Below are positions 48,101 through 58,362 of a DNA stretch of 64,000 nucleotides, one piece after another. Each line of letters opens with the position of its first letter. Position 1 is the first letter of the stretch. Source of the DNA: Catenaria anguillulae PL171. Its lineage: Eukaryota; Blastocladiomycota; Blastocladiomycetes; Blastocladiales; Catenariaceae. Made by a program: the position numbers and the translations under genes. The stretch lies in the NCBI GenBank assembly GCA_002102555.1, contig MCFL01000005.1, forward strand, positions 124,001 through 188,000. The letters are read 5' to 3'. A model generated the notes under the pieces. The model had not been told where the DNA came from, ran no database searches, and saw only the letters and a list, made by a program, of their open reading frames with translations.

Positions 48101-49329
48101 CGAGCATGGTCCAGGTTTCGACAATGTGGCGCACGGCCGGGTGCGTGATCCACAGATCGCGCTCGAGGCGGCGGCGTGCGTCGAGAAAGGACGGACGCCA
48201 GGGGGAAGGTAAAGGCGGTGGGATCGTGGCAAAGTAGATGGTGTTTGCTTGTGCAGCTGTACTGGGTTTGGCGTTGGCCACCGCCTGTGATTCGTCGTCC
48301 GCGGCAGATTCGGCTGCGGCCGACGGCATCCGAGACGTATTGGTGGCAACCAAGGATCCCAAGCTCGCCTCGGATTCGAAGCCCATTCCACCAGGTGCAG
48401 TTCTTACCCGCTTGGGCTTGGGCAAAGCGCTCACGTGCAAAATGGCCCGCAGCGACGCATCGTGGTTGGACTCGTTCCAGTTTTGCTCCACAGCCGACAG
48501 CATTTCCTTGACTTTTGCCGCATATGTGAACCGGATGTGTCGAGGAATTCGAGCTTCAATTCGAGCAAGCATGATGGGTTCCATGGGGAACGGCTCTTGT
48601 GACTGGATGGACCGGCGCAGCACGCTAATGAGGTGGTCGATCCGGTCGTCTTCTGACGCGTAGTGCGATGCGTCAGATTGGTTTTGAATCATTGTACGCA
48701 CGGCGTGGAGGGTGGTTTCGTCAAAGGACCGGCGTTTTTCTTGCTCTCTGTTTTGTGGTGTCGAGAGCGCATATTGAGCTCGTCGTCGATGATTGATTCC
48801 TCGGAAAGCGTGTGGCAAGAAAATAAACGTACGCAACAAGTTGTACAACTAAATCTCTCAACGGCCTCCTCTGCCCTTTTCCCATCCTCTGATCCACCCG
48901 CACAGGCGGTGCTGCTCTTGCCGTTTTGAACGCGTAATCCATTGCAGATTGCTGTCCCTTTGCCTGCCCTCCTTGCAATGACGACGACGGAGCAGACGCC
49001 GTGGCAGCTGCCAAGATGGATGTCATGGCCGGCTGTGGCAACGGCGCGCCATATTTGTTGAGTGCGTGCGTGGGTCGATCATATGGATGATGGCGCGGAT
49101 CGGCCAGTGGGTGCGGGATGAGTTGGCGGCGCGAAGGACCGGGAGGGTGCGGGCGGTGCTGGTAAAGTGGGTTGGATGGGTCTGCGCGCGCTTGGCGTGA
49201 GAGAGCGACGAGTTCCGAAAGAGGCGTTGTGCGGTCTCTGAGTTTGGCGTTGAGGTTGAGCGTGGCACTTGGAACTGCCGTGGCATTCGCCGCCGATGTC
49301 GAAGAGCCAAGGTTGGCGGGTGACGCCAT
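36190..49329 (-). CDS. Axonemal inner-arm dynein heavy chain (DNAH3/7/12-like)
   Basis: This is the motor of a flagellar inner dynein arm, about 4,170 residues. Exons inferred from conserved joins are 48833-49329, 47149-48747, 46895-47073, 44713-46816, 38266-44614, 37622-38201, 36798-37553, 36512-36723 and 36190-36435. The first about 165 residues are Ser/Pro-rich. AAA1 P-loop [14 protein letters not shown] is near 44470, AAA2 [10 protein letters not shown] near 43620, AAA3 [10 protein letters not shown] near 42595 and AAA4 [10 protein letters not shown] near 41550. The coiled stalk and microtubule-binding tip lie at about 40.0-40.9 kb. The C-terminus has [20 protein letters not shown]. One-base frame breaks are seen near 47900, 44130, 43377, 41178, 39850 and 39680, all inside highly conserved segments; they look like assembly errors. 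Inner-arm class is inferred from motif wording and length. Confidence 0.95.
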
Positions 49330-49717
49330 TGTGACTTTACTTTCGGAAGGAAGCAGCTATTGCATTCAGTACGGTTGCATTGCCTCAAGTCTTTCTTTCC
49401 CATCCTTTTCGGCGAAAACCGCGTGCATGGCCTCATCCCCATGCAGCGTTGGTTGGATGGGAATGGGACCGATCATTACCAGGATGACGCCAAGGGAATC
49501 CTTCCACGGGTCTTCTAGTTACGTGTCGCCCTTCAGAGGATGCCTTCTTTCGGATTCCACATCTTCCAAGCCGCTTCCAAAGATAGCCATCGCGACCCAG
49601 GACAGGATGCAGCAACCGCAATGACAATGCTCGAGACTGCTTCCTTTCCTTTCTCTCTCACACTCTCACCAAACGCATCCTTTCTCCATGTTGAATACCC
49701 ATGCAATTACTGCCAAC
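49330..49717. promoter_or_regulatory. Shared upstream region of dynein heavy chain and metacaspase 2
   Basis: This is a 388-bp gap between divergent start codons, with a strongly pyrimidine-rich run (CTTCCTTTCCTTTCTCTCTC) at about 49640 just before the metacaspase start. No other feature is seen. Confidence 0.4.
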
Positions 49718-51084
49718 ATGTCAAAGTTCCCCGGAAACTACAACTACACCCCGCGCCAGCAGCCCGCTGCGCCCCCGCTCCCCCCACGTCCAGCTCCGAC
49801 CTCTGGTAACCCGTACATTCAGTCTGCCAACCCTTATGGTCCGCCCCAGGGTGGCTCAAACCCATACCTCAACCGAAACTACCACCAAGCACCTCCGCAG
49901 CCTCAATCGCAAGTGCATCCGCCAGCCTACGGTCCGCAATCCACGCCCGCGCCCTACACGCCAAACACAACACCGTATCCGCAACCCTTGCACCACCAAA
50001 CACACGTTGTCCAGGCTTCCGCCAACGTTCCCTCGATTCCAGCCAACGTTGCCTGGGTCAACGGCTTCCCGCGCCTCCAAGGCGGCCGCAAAAAGCCCTG
50101 CTCATGGGATCAACTACGTGGGCCAATCGGGTGAGCTTCGCGGGTGCCACGCCGACGTCAACAATGTGAAAAAGTTTCTCAAGGAGGCATACGGGTTCGA
50201 GGACACGCCCCAGACCATGGTCACGTTGACGGACGAACCGCATTTGCGCAACCACCAGTACCTGTCGCCGACGCGTAAGAACATTGAGGCAGCCATGAAC
50301 TGGCTTGTACAAGGCGCACAGCCCGGGGATTCCCTGTTCCTACATTACAGTGGACATGGCCAGTATCTCATTTTCCTTATTTTCCACGTGTGCTATGCTC
50401 CAAGACGGTCGACTGACTCGTTTCAATGTTGACATGGACACAGGCGGCCAGCAGGAGGACGAAGACGGCGACGAAGACGACGGATACGACGAAACAATCC
50501 TGCCGCTCGACTTCAAGTCGGCAGGTCAGATTACTGACGACGAAATGCACGCCGTTCTTGTCAAGCCATTACCCGAAGGCGTCCGCCTGACGTGCATCTT
50601 TGACTCTTGCCACTCGGGGACGGCCCTCGACCTGCCAATCATCTACATGCCCGATGGATCCGTCAAGCGCCGCAAAACCAAAGCCGAGCGCGCCAAATCC
50701 GATGCACTGGGTGTTGGCATGCAGGTGCTTACGGGCAACAAGATTGGTGCGCTCATGGGCGCGTTCAAAATGGCGAAAAATTTGGCGTCGGCAAAGGGCG
50801 ATGAGCGGCACATGCAGCGTGTTGAGCAGGAAAAGACGAGCAGGGCGCAAGTCATCATGTTTTCCGGATGCAAGGATTCCCAGACGAGTGCGGATGCGCA
50901 CATTGATGGCAGCGCAACGGGCGCCATGTCGTGGGCGTTGCTCAAGAGTTTGCGGGCAAACCCAGGGCAGAGCTACACGCAAGTGTTGCAGAGCACCAGG
51001 GATTTGTTGCGGGCAAAGTATTCGCAGATTCCGCAGTTGTCAAGCGGCCACATGTTGGACATGAATGCCATGCTGCTTCTTTGA
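49718..51084 (+). CDS. Metacaspase, copy 2
   Basis: This paralogue of the 24-25 kb metacaspase has a shorter Pro/Gln/Tyr prodomain (MSKFPGNYNYTPRQQ...). The His dyad sits in HYSGHG and the Cys dyad in FDSCHSGTALD; the p10 end is ...SSGHMLDMNAMLLL. Two single bases are missing, near 50095 (after GGRKK) and near 50107 (GINYVG strand). They take the reading from one frame to another over a few codons inside the first beta strand, and could be assembly errors or real damage. The intron at about 50359-50443 shows the same phase problem as copy 1. Restored length would be about 427 residues. The two copies share nearly the whole catalytic domain and an almost unchanged intron, so the duplication is fairly recent or has been homogenised. 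Confidence 0.82.
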
Positions 51085-51424
51085 TTCATGGTTCATTCGT
51101 TCTGGTCAATCCTCATTTGTAAACATGCATTCCTCACTTGCTTCTCTTGCTGTAAGCCACATGTAAATATCATTTTTTGTGATCACTGTCTCACTGCCGT
51201 TTCGCTCGCGAGATTAACGTCTGTGCCATGTTTCCGCCATCAGAGTGAGAGACAGAGACAGGAGGAAGTCCGATTAGACCTGGATGGACCTCGTGTGCAA
51301 GTATGGCCGCCGCTCTATTGCCATTCTCTCGGCCAGAGCCCTGTGCATTCGATCCGGCCTTGTCCACCAATAGTAAATATACGCCAAAACGTGCTGCTCG
51401 AGCAGCACCTCAGGCGGCACCTCT
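51085..51424. other. Intergenic, metacaspase 2 downstream flank
   Basis: This is 340 bp with no recognisable gene, repeat copy or RNA. Confidence 0.3.
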
Positions 51425-51469
51425 TTGCCTCGAGATTTTCTCTCCCGACAGTGCGAGGAGTTGCCCATG

Positions 51470-52009
51470 CATGTTGCACAACCGACCAGCCCGCAATACC
51501 CTGGGGCAATGACCACGGTACGCACAAAAACTTACAGCCTACATTTTCCTGCTCTCACGTTCGCTGCCGTCGATCCGCGCTCCCCCACCATTCTGCGCTT
51601 CGTTCAAGGTGCCTGCAACAACCACGGCCCGTTCCGCATTGGTGGCCTTGGCCTCGGTAGCTGTGGTCAGACTTGCCTGGCGGCCAATAGCCGCTGCAAA
51701 AAGACGACACGGACGCTGCGAACCAAGCACAAGACGCTGTTCAGCAAGAAGTTTTGGACGGCAGCTCAAGTGCGGTCGTTAATTCCGGCATCTTTGCTCA
51801 CGACGGCTGGCGAGGATAGCGCGACCGAGGGCGACACATCGGATTCCGAGGCGGACTGCAACGATGGACACGCTACCTGCCACTCGACCGCCACCAAGCC
51901 CCACGATGCCTACCGTGACGTGACGAAACCGGCGTCTACCACGACGACGCCGCCTCCGTCGACCGCCATTCCGACGTCCACCTCGACGGTGAGGCCGACC
52001 CGGCCCTAA
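51470..52009 (+). CDS. Hypothetical protein, possibly element-derived
   Basis: This open frame of about 180 codons starts at or near the ATG at 51470. It contains FVQGACNNHGPFRIGGLGLG followed by SCGQTCLAANSRC, a basic stretch KKTTRTLRTKHKTLFSKK, and a Ser/Thr/Pro-rich end. The four cysteines and basic run could be a small metal-binding or nucleic-acid-binding module, but no family is recognised. It sits next to a Gag-like frame and a transposase remnant, so an origin in a mobile element is the most economical guess. The chance of a spurious frame is real. Confidence 0.25.
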   Translation, partial: HVAQPTSPQYPGAMTTVRTKTYSLHFPALTFAAVDPRSPTILRFVQGACNNHGPFRIGGLGLGSCGQTCLAANSRCKKTTRTLRTKHKTLFSKKFWTAAQVRSLIPASLLTTAGEDSATEGDTSDSEADCNDGHATCHSTATKPHDAYRDVTKPASTTTTPPPSTAIPTSTSTVRPTRP

Positions 52010-52027
52010 AAGCAGTCGCCACCTCGC

Positions 52028-52703
52028 ATGCTTGGTCTGTTGCCCGCGGGTCCTCGAGTGGTGCTGTGGCCGGTGTTCTCCGCCTTGCGCGAGATTCCGT
52101 CTCAGCGCCGGCGGATTTTGCCCTCACCGGCCACAGCCTCCGTGCCTTGGAGGAGCAAGGCCCCGCGTTTTGCGAACCTGCAGGTGCCCCGCCTAAACCC
52201 GCATCTGGCCTTCAAGCTCGACCCTCGCACCTGGGTCAACCACCGCGGCACCGATCAGGCGCTCTACAATGCGTCGGCGCCACATGCCCGCACACTGGCG
52301 AACACAGCGGCCGCCTACAATGCCTTGTCGCGGGGCGCAGTAGTTCACCGGCGTGGACCTTGACGTCGCCAAGCGTTCGTTTCGCCATGCCCTCGCGTAC
52401 TCCGCGCACTTTCTCGGCGAGCTCACGCGCACGCTCCGTGACGCCGTGGCCAGGGCGATCAACTGCCCGGCCGACATCATGCGCCTAGTGCATTGCGCCA
52501 TGGCCGACGATGGGCATCTCGACCTGATCGACGTCGCCCAGATCCTGCCCATCTCGCGCAAGACCCAGGCTTTCACCGACGTCGTCACGGCCGTTGCGGC
52601 AACCCGCCCGGCGGCGAAGCGCAAACCCGACTCCGGACGTGCTGAAAAGGACAAATCGTACAAGAAGGCTCGCGCTAAGGAACCGCGAGCAAGCAGGCCT
52701 TGA
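52028..52703 (+). pseudogene. Gag-like or unknown coding remnant
   Basis: Two open blocks join with a one-base shift at about 52340. The first has LNPHLAFKLDPRTWVNHRGT and DQALYNASAPHARTLANTAAA. The second has GVDLDVAKRSFRHALAYSAHF, LGELTRTLRDAVARAI and a Lys/Arg-rich tail (KRKPDSGRAEKDKSYKKARAK). Codon use looks coding and the helical, basic-tailed character resembles Gag-type proteins of retroelements. No reverse transcriptase or recombinase was found beside it, so the class of element is not determined. Confidence 0.35.
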
Positions 52704-53429
52704 TGCCCCAGAAGTACAAGATCAAGGCGAAGCCACGTAAAGACGGTCAAGGTATGTAGTTGACTCGGTGGTGATTACGCACATTGCGCTTACCTTAAGA
52801 CGTCACAAACTTTGACCAAGGAATGAGGTGTCCTTTGTTCGCGTTGCTGCAGAAATGGCTCGCAGACAGGGAAGGGTTGCCCGTATTCACCTCCCTCAAT
52901 TGCCGACTTTCGCCAGTGCGATATCCGTAGCCCACCGCCCGTCTCCGGCTGCCCGGATCATCCAGACTCATCCCCCAGCCCCTCACATCCATCTACCGGC
53001 CAATCTGCGACGACTTGTCATGCCTTTGCAACGAAACCCGCGGATTCCGGGTTGCCCTTCAAGTCTCCATCGGCCGCTACTCGACCAACAAGGCCAGGCG
53101 CTTCAGCATGTACGAAGTCGCTGCCAACCGCCTTGGATATCTGCCAAGGACAAAGCTTCTCGAGTGCGTTGAAACTCTCATCAAGAATCATTCATACTGG
53201 CTTCATTCCGAGTAATTGCTTTATGTTTCGTCCTCGTCGCTACTTGGAACAGCAATGGAACCACAGTCATTTGGCCCACACCACTCTCTGCAATCTACAC
53301 TTCGAGTGTTTACGCGATTGCGGCGCGAGTCGGCCAAGGCTCGGTCCGATTGCGAACCAAGGAGTGCAGGACGATCCACGGACGGGCGGCAGATCAAGCG
53401 GTTGGAGCACTGGGTCAGCATTCAAGACC

Positions 53430-54258
53430 AACGCACTTGACCCCCCCACCTCAGTTTTGCTCTTTCTGCCTGTTTCCGTCCAGTCTTCGACCAAGTACTC
53501 ACCCTTGAGCACTCATTGGCCGCAGACGCAACGGTGACATTAGGTTGATCCACCGAGCAGACCACACATCGCCACACCACCCGCACTCTGGGCTCCAAGA
53601 TGTCAGCCGGCGGCAAAGCAAACAAGGATCGGTACACGACTATGGTTTGCTCAAACGGGACCGGCACCGAAAAGTTTCCGTTGCTCGTCATTGGCACTGC
53701 ACAAAATCCAAGGGTTGGTGCCAAGGCTCAGGTGTGGAAGGATTTGGACCAGTCTCGCCATTATCAAGCCAACGCGAGTGCCTGGATGACCAGCCCGTTC
53801 TGGGAGCAGTGGGTTATTACCTTCGCCGAGACGAGTGCCGAGACCAACCGCAGGACGACCGGAAACGTTGGCAAAACGCTTCTCCTCATTGACAATGCAC
53901 CGGTGCACACTCTACCAGAACACCTCAAGTCCAAGCTTGCCGAACTCGGCGTGCGTGTCCATTTCCTCCCCCCGAACATGACGTCTGCCGTGCAACCCAT
54001 GGATCAAGGCATCAACCGCGGCCTCAAGTGCAAACATCGCGCGCGCATGCTCCCACACATTTTGTCCATCAAAAACCGTCCTCGTCTTCCCGGCTTGACT
54101 GACGCCGAGTCAAGGACCACAATAACCCATTCCTTCAGACCAACTTCGGTTTTGTCGATGTTTGTGAGTTTCTGGTGCAGGCATGGGATGAGGTCGAGGC
54201 TGCCGCGATCCAGCGGTGTTGGCGCAAGGCGGGCATCTTATCACCTGCCTGATCGAGG
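53430..54258 (+). pseudogene. pogo/Tigger-type DDE transposase remnant
   Basis: The open block 53600-54123 reads SAGGKANKDRYTTMVCSNGT, GTEKFPLLVIGTAQNPR, KTLLLIDNAPVHTLPEHL and VRVHFLPPNMTSAVQPMDQGI. The second DDE Asp lies in LLIDNAP, and the NMTSAVQPMDQG block is diagnostic of pogo/Tigger elements. After one frame shift near 54120 the terminal block FVDVCEFLVQAWDEVEAAAI continues as QRCWRKAGIL and stops at about 54256. Upstream at about 53440-53600 another frame holds the expected TRTLGSKM lead-in with an in-frame stop. No clear DNA-binding N-terminus and no matching TIRs were found, so it is a truncated or decayed copy. Confidence 0.75.
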
Positions 54259-55097
54259 AGTGTGTTATGTTCACGCATGTCTCCCGTCACGTCTCCATCC
54301 CTCCCTGATCGACCCTGCTCAAGATTGTGTGCTCAAGATATATTCGTGTCGGTCCCGCACATTGCTGCGGATGATTGCTGTGATTGAGTTTCCCTTTCTT
54401 GTTTCTTCCCTCCGCTCTTGTGTGCTCCCCGACGCCTCACTCCGTTTCCCGCTCGCTCCCAAAGTGTATCTCGCGAGTTGTCCCCACATGTTAAATTCGG
54501 GTCGCAACCCCGCTTCCCAAATACAGTTCTATATGGTTGTTCGCAGCATTGTCTTCCACTGTTCGTATATCAGACCCCTTCTACACTATGCCCAAGTCGC
54601 AAGTCTTGAATACGCACACCGTCCGCCACGTGCCTCCCGTCAAGGACAAGATTAGGCAGCAGTTGGTGCTGGCCTGGTTGCGCAGGCAAAAGCTGCTGCA
54701 GGCGTCGAGGAGATAGACCGTCATTTGATTCAGGGATTCCGTGAGGTGATTTCGCAGTCAAGCGGGGCCAGGAGGGTGAGAAGCTCTTTTCGGACGAGAT
54801 GCTGGCCGAGGAGGTGATTCCGTGGTTGCGCGAGGGGCACACGGATGTCGATATGGGTTTGCGGAGAACCTGCTGGGCGTTTGCAGACAATTCAATTTTC
54901 TCCTCTTCCCTGACAGAGTCATTTCCCAGTTTTCGTGTTGTATGATCTCGATGTATCGCTGTGCCCAGCCACAGGATGAATTTCAAGGGATGCATCGCGG
55001 TATGTATGAAGCAAATCAATCCAAACATTATACACTTTGTGGAGAGACAGTGCACTCGGGCAACGAGGGATGAGACGCTACATACTGACTAAACTAG

Positions 55098-55713
55098 ATG
55101 AGAGCGTCATCGTCCTCATTGTCGGCAGCGAGCTCATCGTCCGACTTCGTGACCAGAGTCAACTTGATGCGGGCTTGGCCATTCATTCGGCCGGTTCTGG
55201 TTGATGGCTTGCACCACGCCAACAGTCTTTCCCCAATCGACGAGGCGGCGAAAGTTGGCCAACTTGATGTATCGGCGGGCGACGTATCCGATCTTGCATT
55301 CGCCTTGCAAACCGCAATCGATACGCGAAAACAGGATCATAACTTGGGTGGCTGGCGTTGGGGTTCAGGTTGAGCAACATACTCCAGTTGCCACGCCAGG
55401 AAGACAGGATGTTGTCGACGGCAATGTGCTTACCGCAGCCGCTGCCATGCTGTCCACAAGTGCGGCCATAGTCCGGGTGGTTGATGCCTATAATCGATTT
55501 CACGTGGATGAGCGGCAAGGGGCGTGGAGGCCGTCGCGTTGCCAGTCGGAGCGGGCGAGGTTGAGCTGTTGGACGACGCGATGTCGGCCACAGCCATAAT
55601 GGCGCTACAGCGAGCTGGCGAATAGCATCGTGCGTACCTATGACGAAAGTTGTATACATGAGTGCTTCAAAAGAGTATACTGAGAAGCAGGCTGAAGCGG
55701 GCGAGTCAGCCAT
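55098..55713 (-). CDS. Unrecognised open frame with Cys/His cluster
   Basis: On the minus strand about 55.1-55.7 kb reads as coding with one shift near 55185. Notable stretches are INHPDYGRTCGQHGSGCGKH, SSWRGNWSMLLNLNPNASHP, RIDCGLQGECKIGYVARRYI, and an acidic end DDELAADNEDDDALI before a stop near 55098. Cysteine spacing in the first and third stretches could bind metal. The family is not recognised. It lies at the far edge of the repeat-rich stretch, so it may be element-derived. The start is not determined. Confidence 0.3.
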
Positions 55714-56151
55714 TCGTCCTGCTCTAGTGGCGGCGGCGCGCCTCAGATCGGAAGTTCATCGGCGGCCTGTGAGAATGAGTCGCGCCAGCCAGACAAGAAC
55801 GAGATGGACGGAATGACTGCGGCGCAGCTCCAAAAAAGATGGAAAGGAAGCAGTAGGATGTATTCATCCGTGCAAAGGCACACCCACCCAGCGACGGCAA
55901 CAAGGACAGTCGAGTGCGAGTGAGGGAGAGAGGAGAAGCGGCGACAGGTACTAACAGGACATGGCAAGCGAATTGAAGCCGACAGCAATAGCAAAAGGCA
56001 GGACAAGGGGGGTAATAAGGAAGCCAAAGGAAACACAAAACTCACTCAGAGCACACAAGAAAACTGAAATCCAAAATCAGTGTCAGATGGGGATGAATAC
56101 ATAGAAAGAAAGCGAACATCAACGCAACCCAACCTAATCGTCCCAAAAAAC
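55714..56151. other. Intergenic
   Basis: This is 438 bp; open frames in it have no recognisable feature. It holds the 3' flank of the choline/ethanolamine kinase gene. Confidence 0.3.
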
Positions 56152-57961
56152 CTACAAAGCCAACACCCGCTCCAACTCCCGCCAAACCGTCTCAATGCGC
56201 GCGGCACCATACCACCAATAATCGAAATCAATCTCCCTGCGGCCCAACATGTCGGCCTCGCGCACAATGCCCCACAAGCCCCAGAACAAGTGGCTCACGA
56301 GCGTGCACGTCATGACCTCGCGCTCGAGCGCGTGCGCTACCCGCTCACGGTCCTCGGCCGACGCGGCGGTCGTTGGCGGGACGGATCCGGTGGCGGCGGT
56401 GGCAGCCGTTGTTGTCGGGAACGGGAATTCGTTCGGTGCAGCGGCAGGTGCGGCGGGTGCGGTCGCGCGGCCAACAGGCGGAAGTGTGCCGAATTGTAAT
56501 TCGTGTGCACGGATGTAGGCGTGGAAAAAGTGCATGCGCTGGTCGCGGGTAGGGAACTGGGCCGAGTCCAAGAGGTGTGGCGCTGGGCCATGGTAGTCGG
56601 CCATCCATTCGCAAAAGTGGTTGGCAATGTCGAAGCCACGGTAGTTGAAAGATGAGTATTCTGAACAGAAAAAAAAAAGAGCAAGTGTAAGTGCAAGTGG
56701 ATATGTGAGCGAAGGAAAACAGGAATCAGCCAAGTAGCGAACCGTAATCGACAATGACAATTTCGTTGGTGATGGAATGTTGCAGCAAGTTGCCGTATTG
56801 CAGCTACATTATGGACGGATACAGAGTCAGGTCGCTGCGATTCGCACTCGAGCGAAAAGAAAGCAGACCGTACGTCATTGTGCGCAAAGACGATCGGGCT
56901 TCCAACTTGCTCAACCTTGTTACGAATCCTCTTGACCACTTCCTCCAACTCGTCCACTTTCAATGCCTCTGCCCTTGCTGCGCGATCGGGATACGTCTCT
57001 ACAATGGCAGGCAATCCGTCTCTGGCCATGGCCAAGTACTTGCTCAAACTCTTCCAAATCTCTGGCTCGCCCGCGCGCTCGGCGGCGATCCCTGGCGACA
57101 TGGGGAACTGGTCGGCCAAGTTGTGCAAGTGGCACACCTTTTCGGCGATCCGTTGCGATGTGGTTGGGTCGCGCAAGTGTGTTTTGGACAGGGTCAAAGA
57201 GTCGAGGTACTCTTCAAAGCGGCCATTGGCAAAGGTGGCCAGCAAGCGGGCGCCATAGCCGGTTTCCGAGAGTTTGCGCAGCCAGTAGAGTTCTCGGTCA
57301 CGTTGAATGTACTGCGATTAAGGAACATTTATGTGTGTCAGTGAAAACAAACAAAAAAAAGGTGCCACAAGCAAATACGGTTCGAAACTCGGCGCACATA
57401 CATTTTCCATTCCAATGCCATACACGCGCAAAAGCACTCGGCGTGGCACGACGCCCTCGGATTTGGGCAACGGGTAGGATGATTTGGTTGCCAAAGACAG
57501 ATTGCTTGGCTTTGACGGGGAAAGCTTCTTTGCGGGCGATCCAGATGCCGAGTCGGGCAAGGCCAAGGTCGGCATGTGTGCTTCGGCGTCGGAATCGAGC
57601 GAGAAGTCGGGCAGCGAATCGGAGCTGACGCCATTTCCAACCCTTGAACTAGGGCCCATGGCATTGGCGGCGTATCGGGAACGCGGCGAGGCGGGCCATG
57701 GACAATGTAAATGCAGTTTGTCATTGCGCCTGAGATGCGCTCAAGGCGGATAGCGTTTGGGTCGGTGACTTGGGCCCAGTCCTCCCATTGCGGGAGGCGG
57801 GCATGGATGAGGCGCAGGACGTGGGCGCGCAGGGCAAACTCGTCCTCGGTGACAATGTCGAGGACGTCGGAGCTGACGCGCGGCGACTTTGGCAGTCGGG
57901 ACTTGAGGAGTTTCTTTTCGCGGTCGGCGCGAGCCTTGTCGGCCTTGTCGGTGCCAGTCAT
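56152..57961 (-). CDS. Choline/ethanolamine kinase
   Basis: This is the first enzyme of the Kennedy pathway, phosphorylating choline or ethanolamine with ATP. Introns are inferred at 57312-57401 (GTATGT), 56804-56873 (GTACGG) and 56661-56742 (GTTCGC). One base appears missing near 57660, where the frame changes inside an otherwise continuous region. Domain landmarks in order are ERISGAMTNCIYIV (nucleotide-binding loop), RRVLLRVYGIGMEN, FANGRFEEYLDSLTL, FAHNDLQYGNLL (Brenner motif with the catalytic Asp), IVIVDYEYSSFNYRGFDIANH followed by FCEW (metal-binding Asp), and a C-terminal helix with HLFWGLWGIVREA. An Ala/Thr-rich insert interrupts the C-terminal lobe at about 56350-56480. Choline versus ethanolamine preference cannot be told from these motifs. 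Confidence 0.92.
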
Positions 57962-58362
57962 GATGTGGGTACCAGTGGTGTCCAAGAAGGTGAGTGTGTG
58001 GTGTGGTCAGGTACTTGTTATTGCATGGGACTGGCTGGGAGGGAGCCAGGCTGCCTGTTTTCCATATGCATTCCCATGTTTTCAAGTTTTTCAAGTGGAG
58101 GGCGTTGGCCCGTTGGCGGTGGTGGTGGTGGTGCACGTGGCGAAGCGAACATTGAACATTCATCATCGTGTGCCACACGTCCGATCGGTTTGCCGACACG
58201 AGGGCCTCCGATCCGTCATTGGAATTGCCTGCAACGCCAAACCCACTCACGACAACAACATCACAACATCAACACAAAAAAGTGAGAGACACGCACCACC
58301 ACCGGTTCTTTACTTGACATCCAAACGAACGCACACGCTCAGGCACACGCACACTTGACACA
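57962..58362. promoter_or_regulatory. Shared upstream region of choline/ethanolamine kinase and NAC alpha
   Basis: This is a 401-bp gap between divergent starts. It contains a GGTGGT repeat near 58110 and CA-rich sequence before the NAC start. No other features were identified. Confidence 0.35.
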
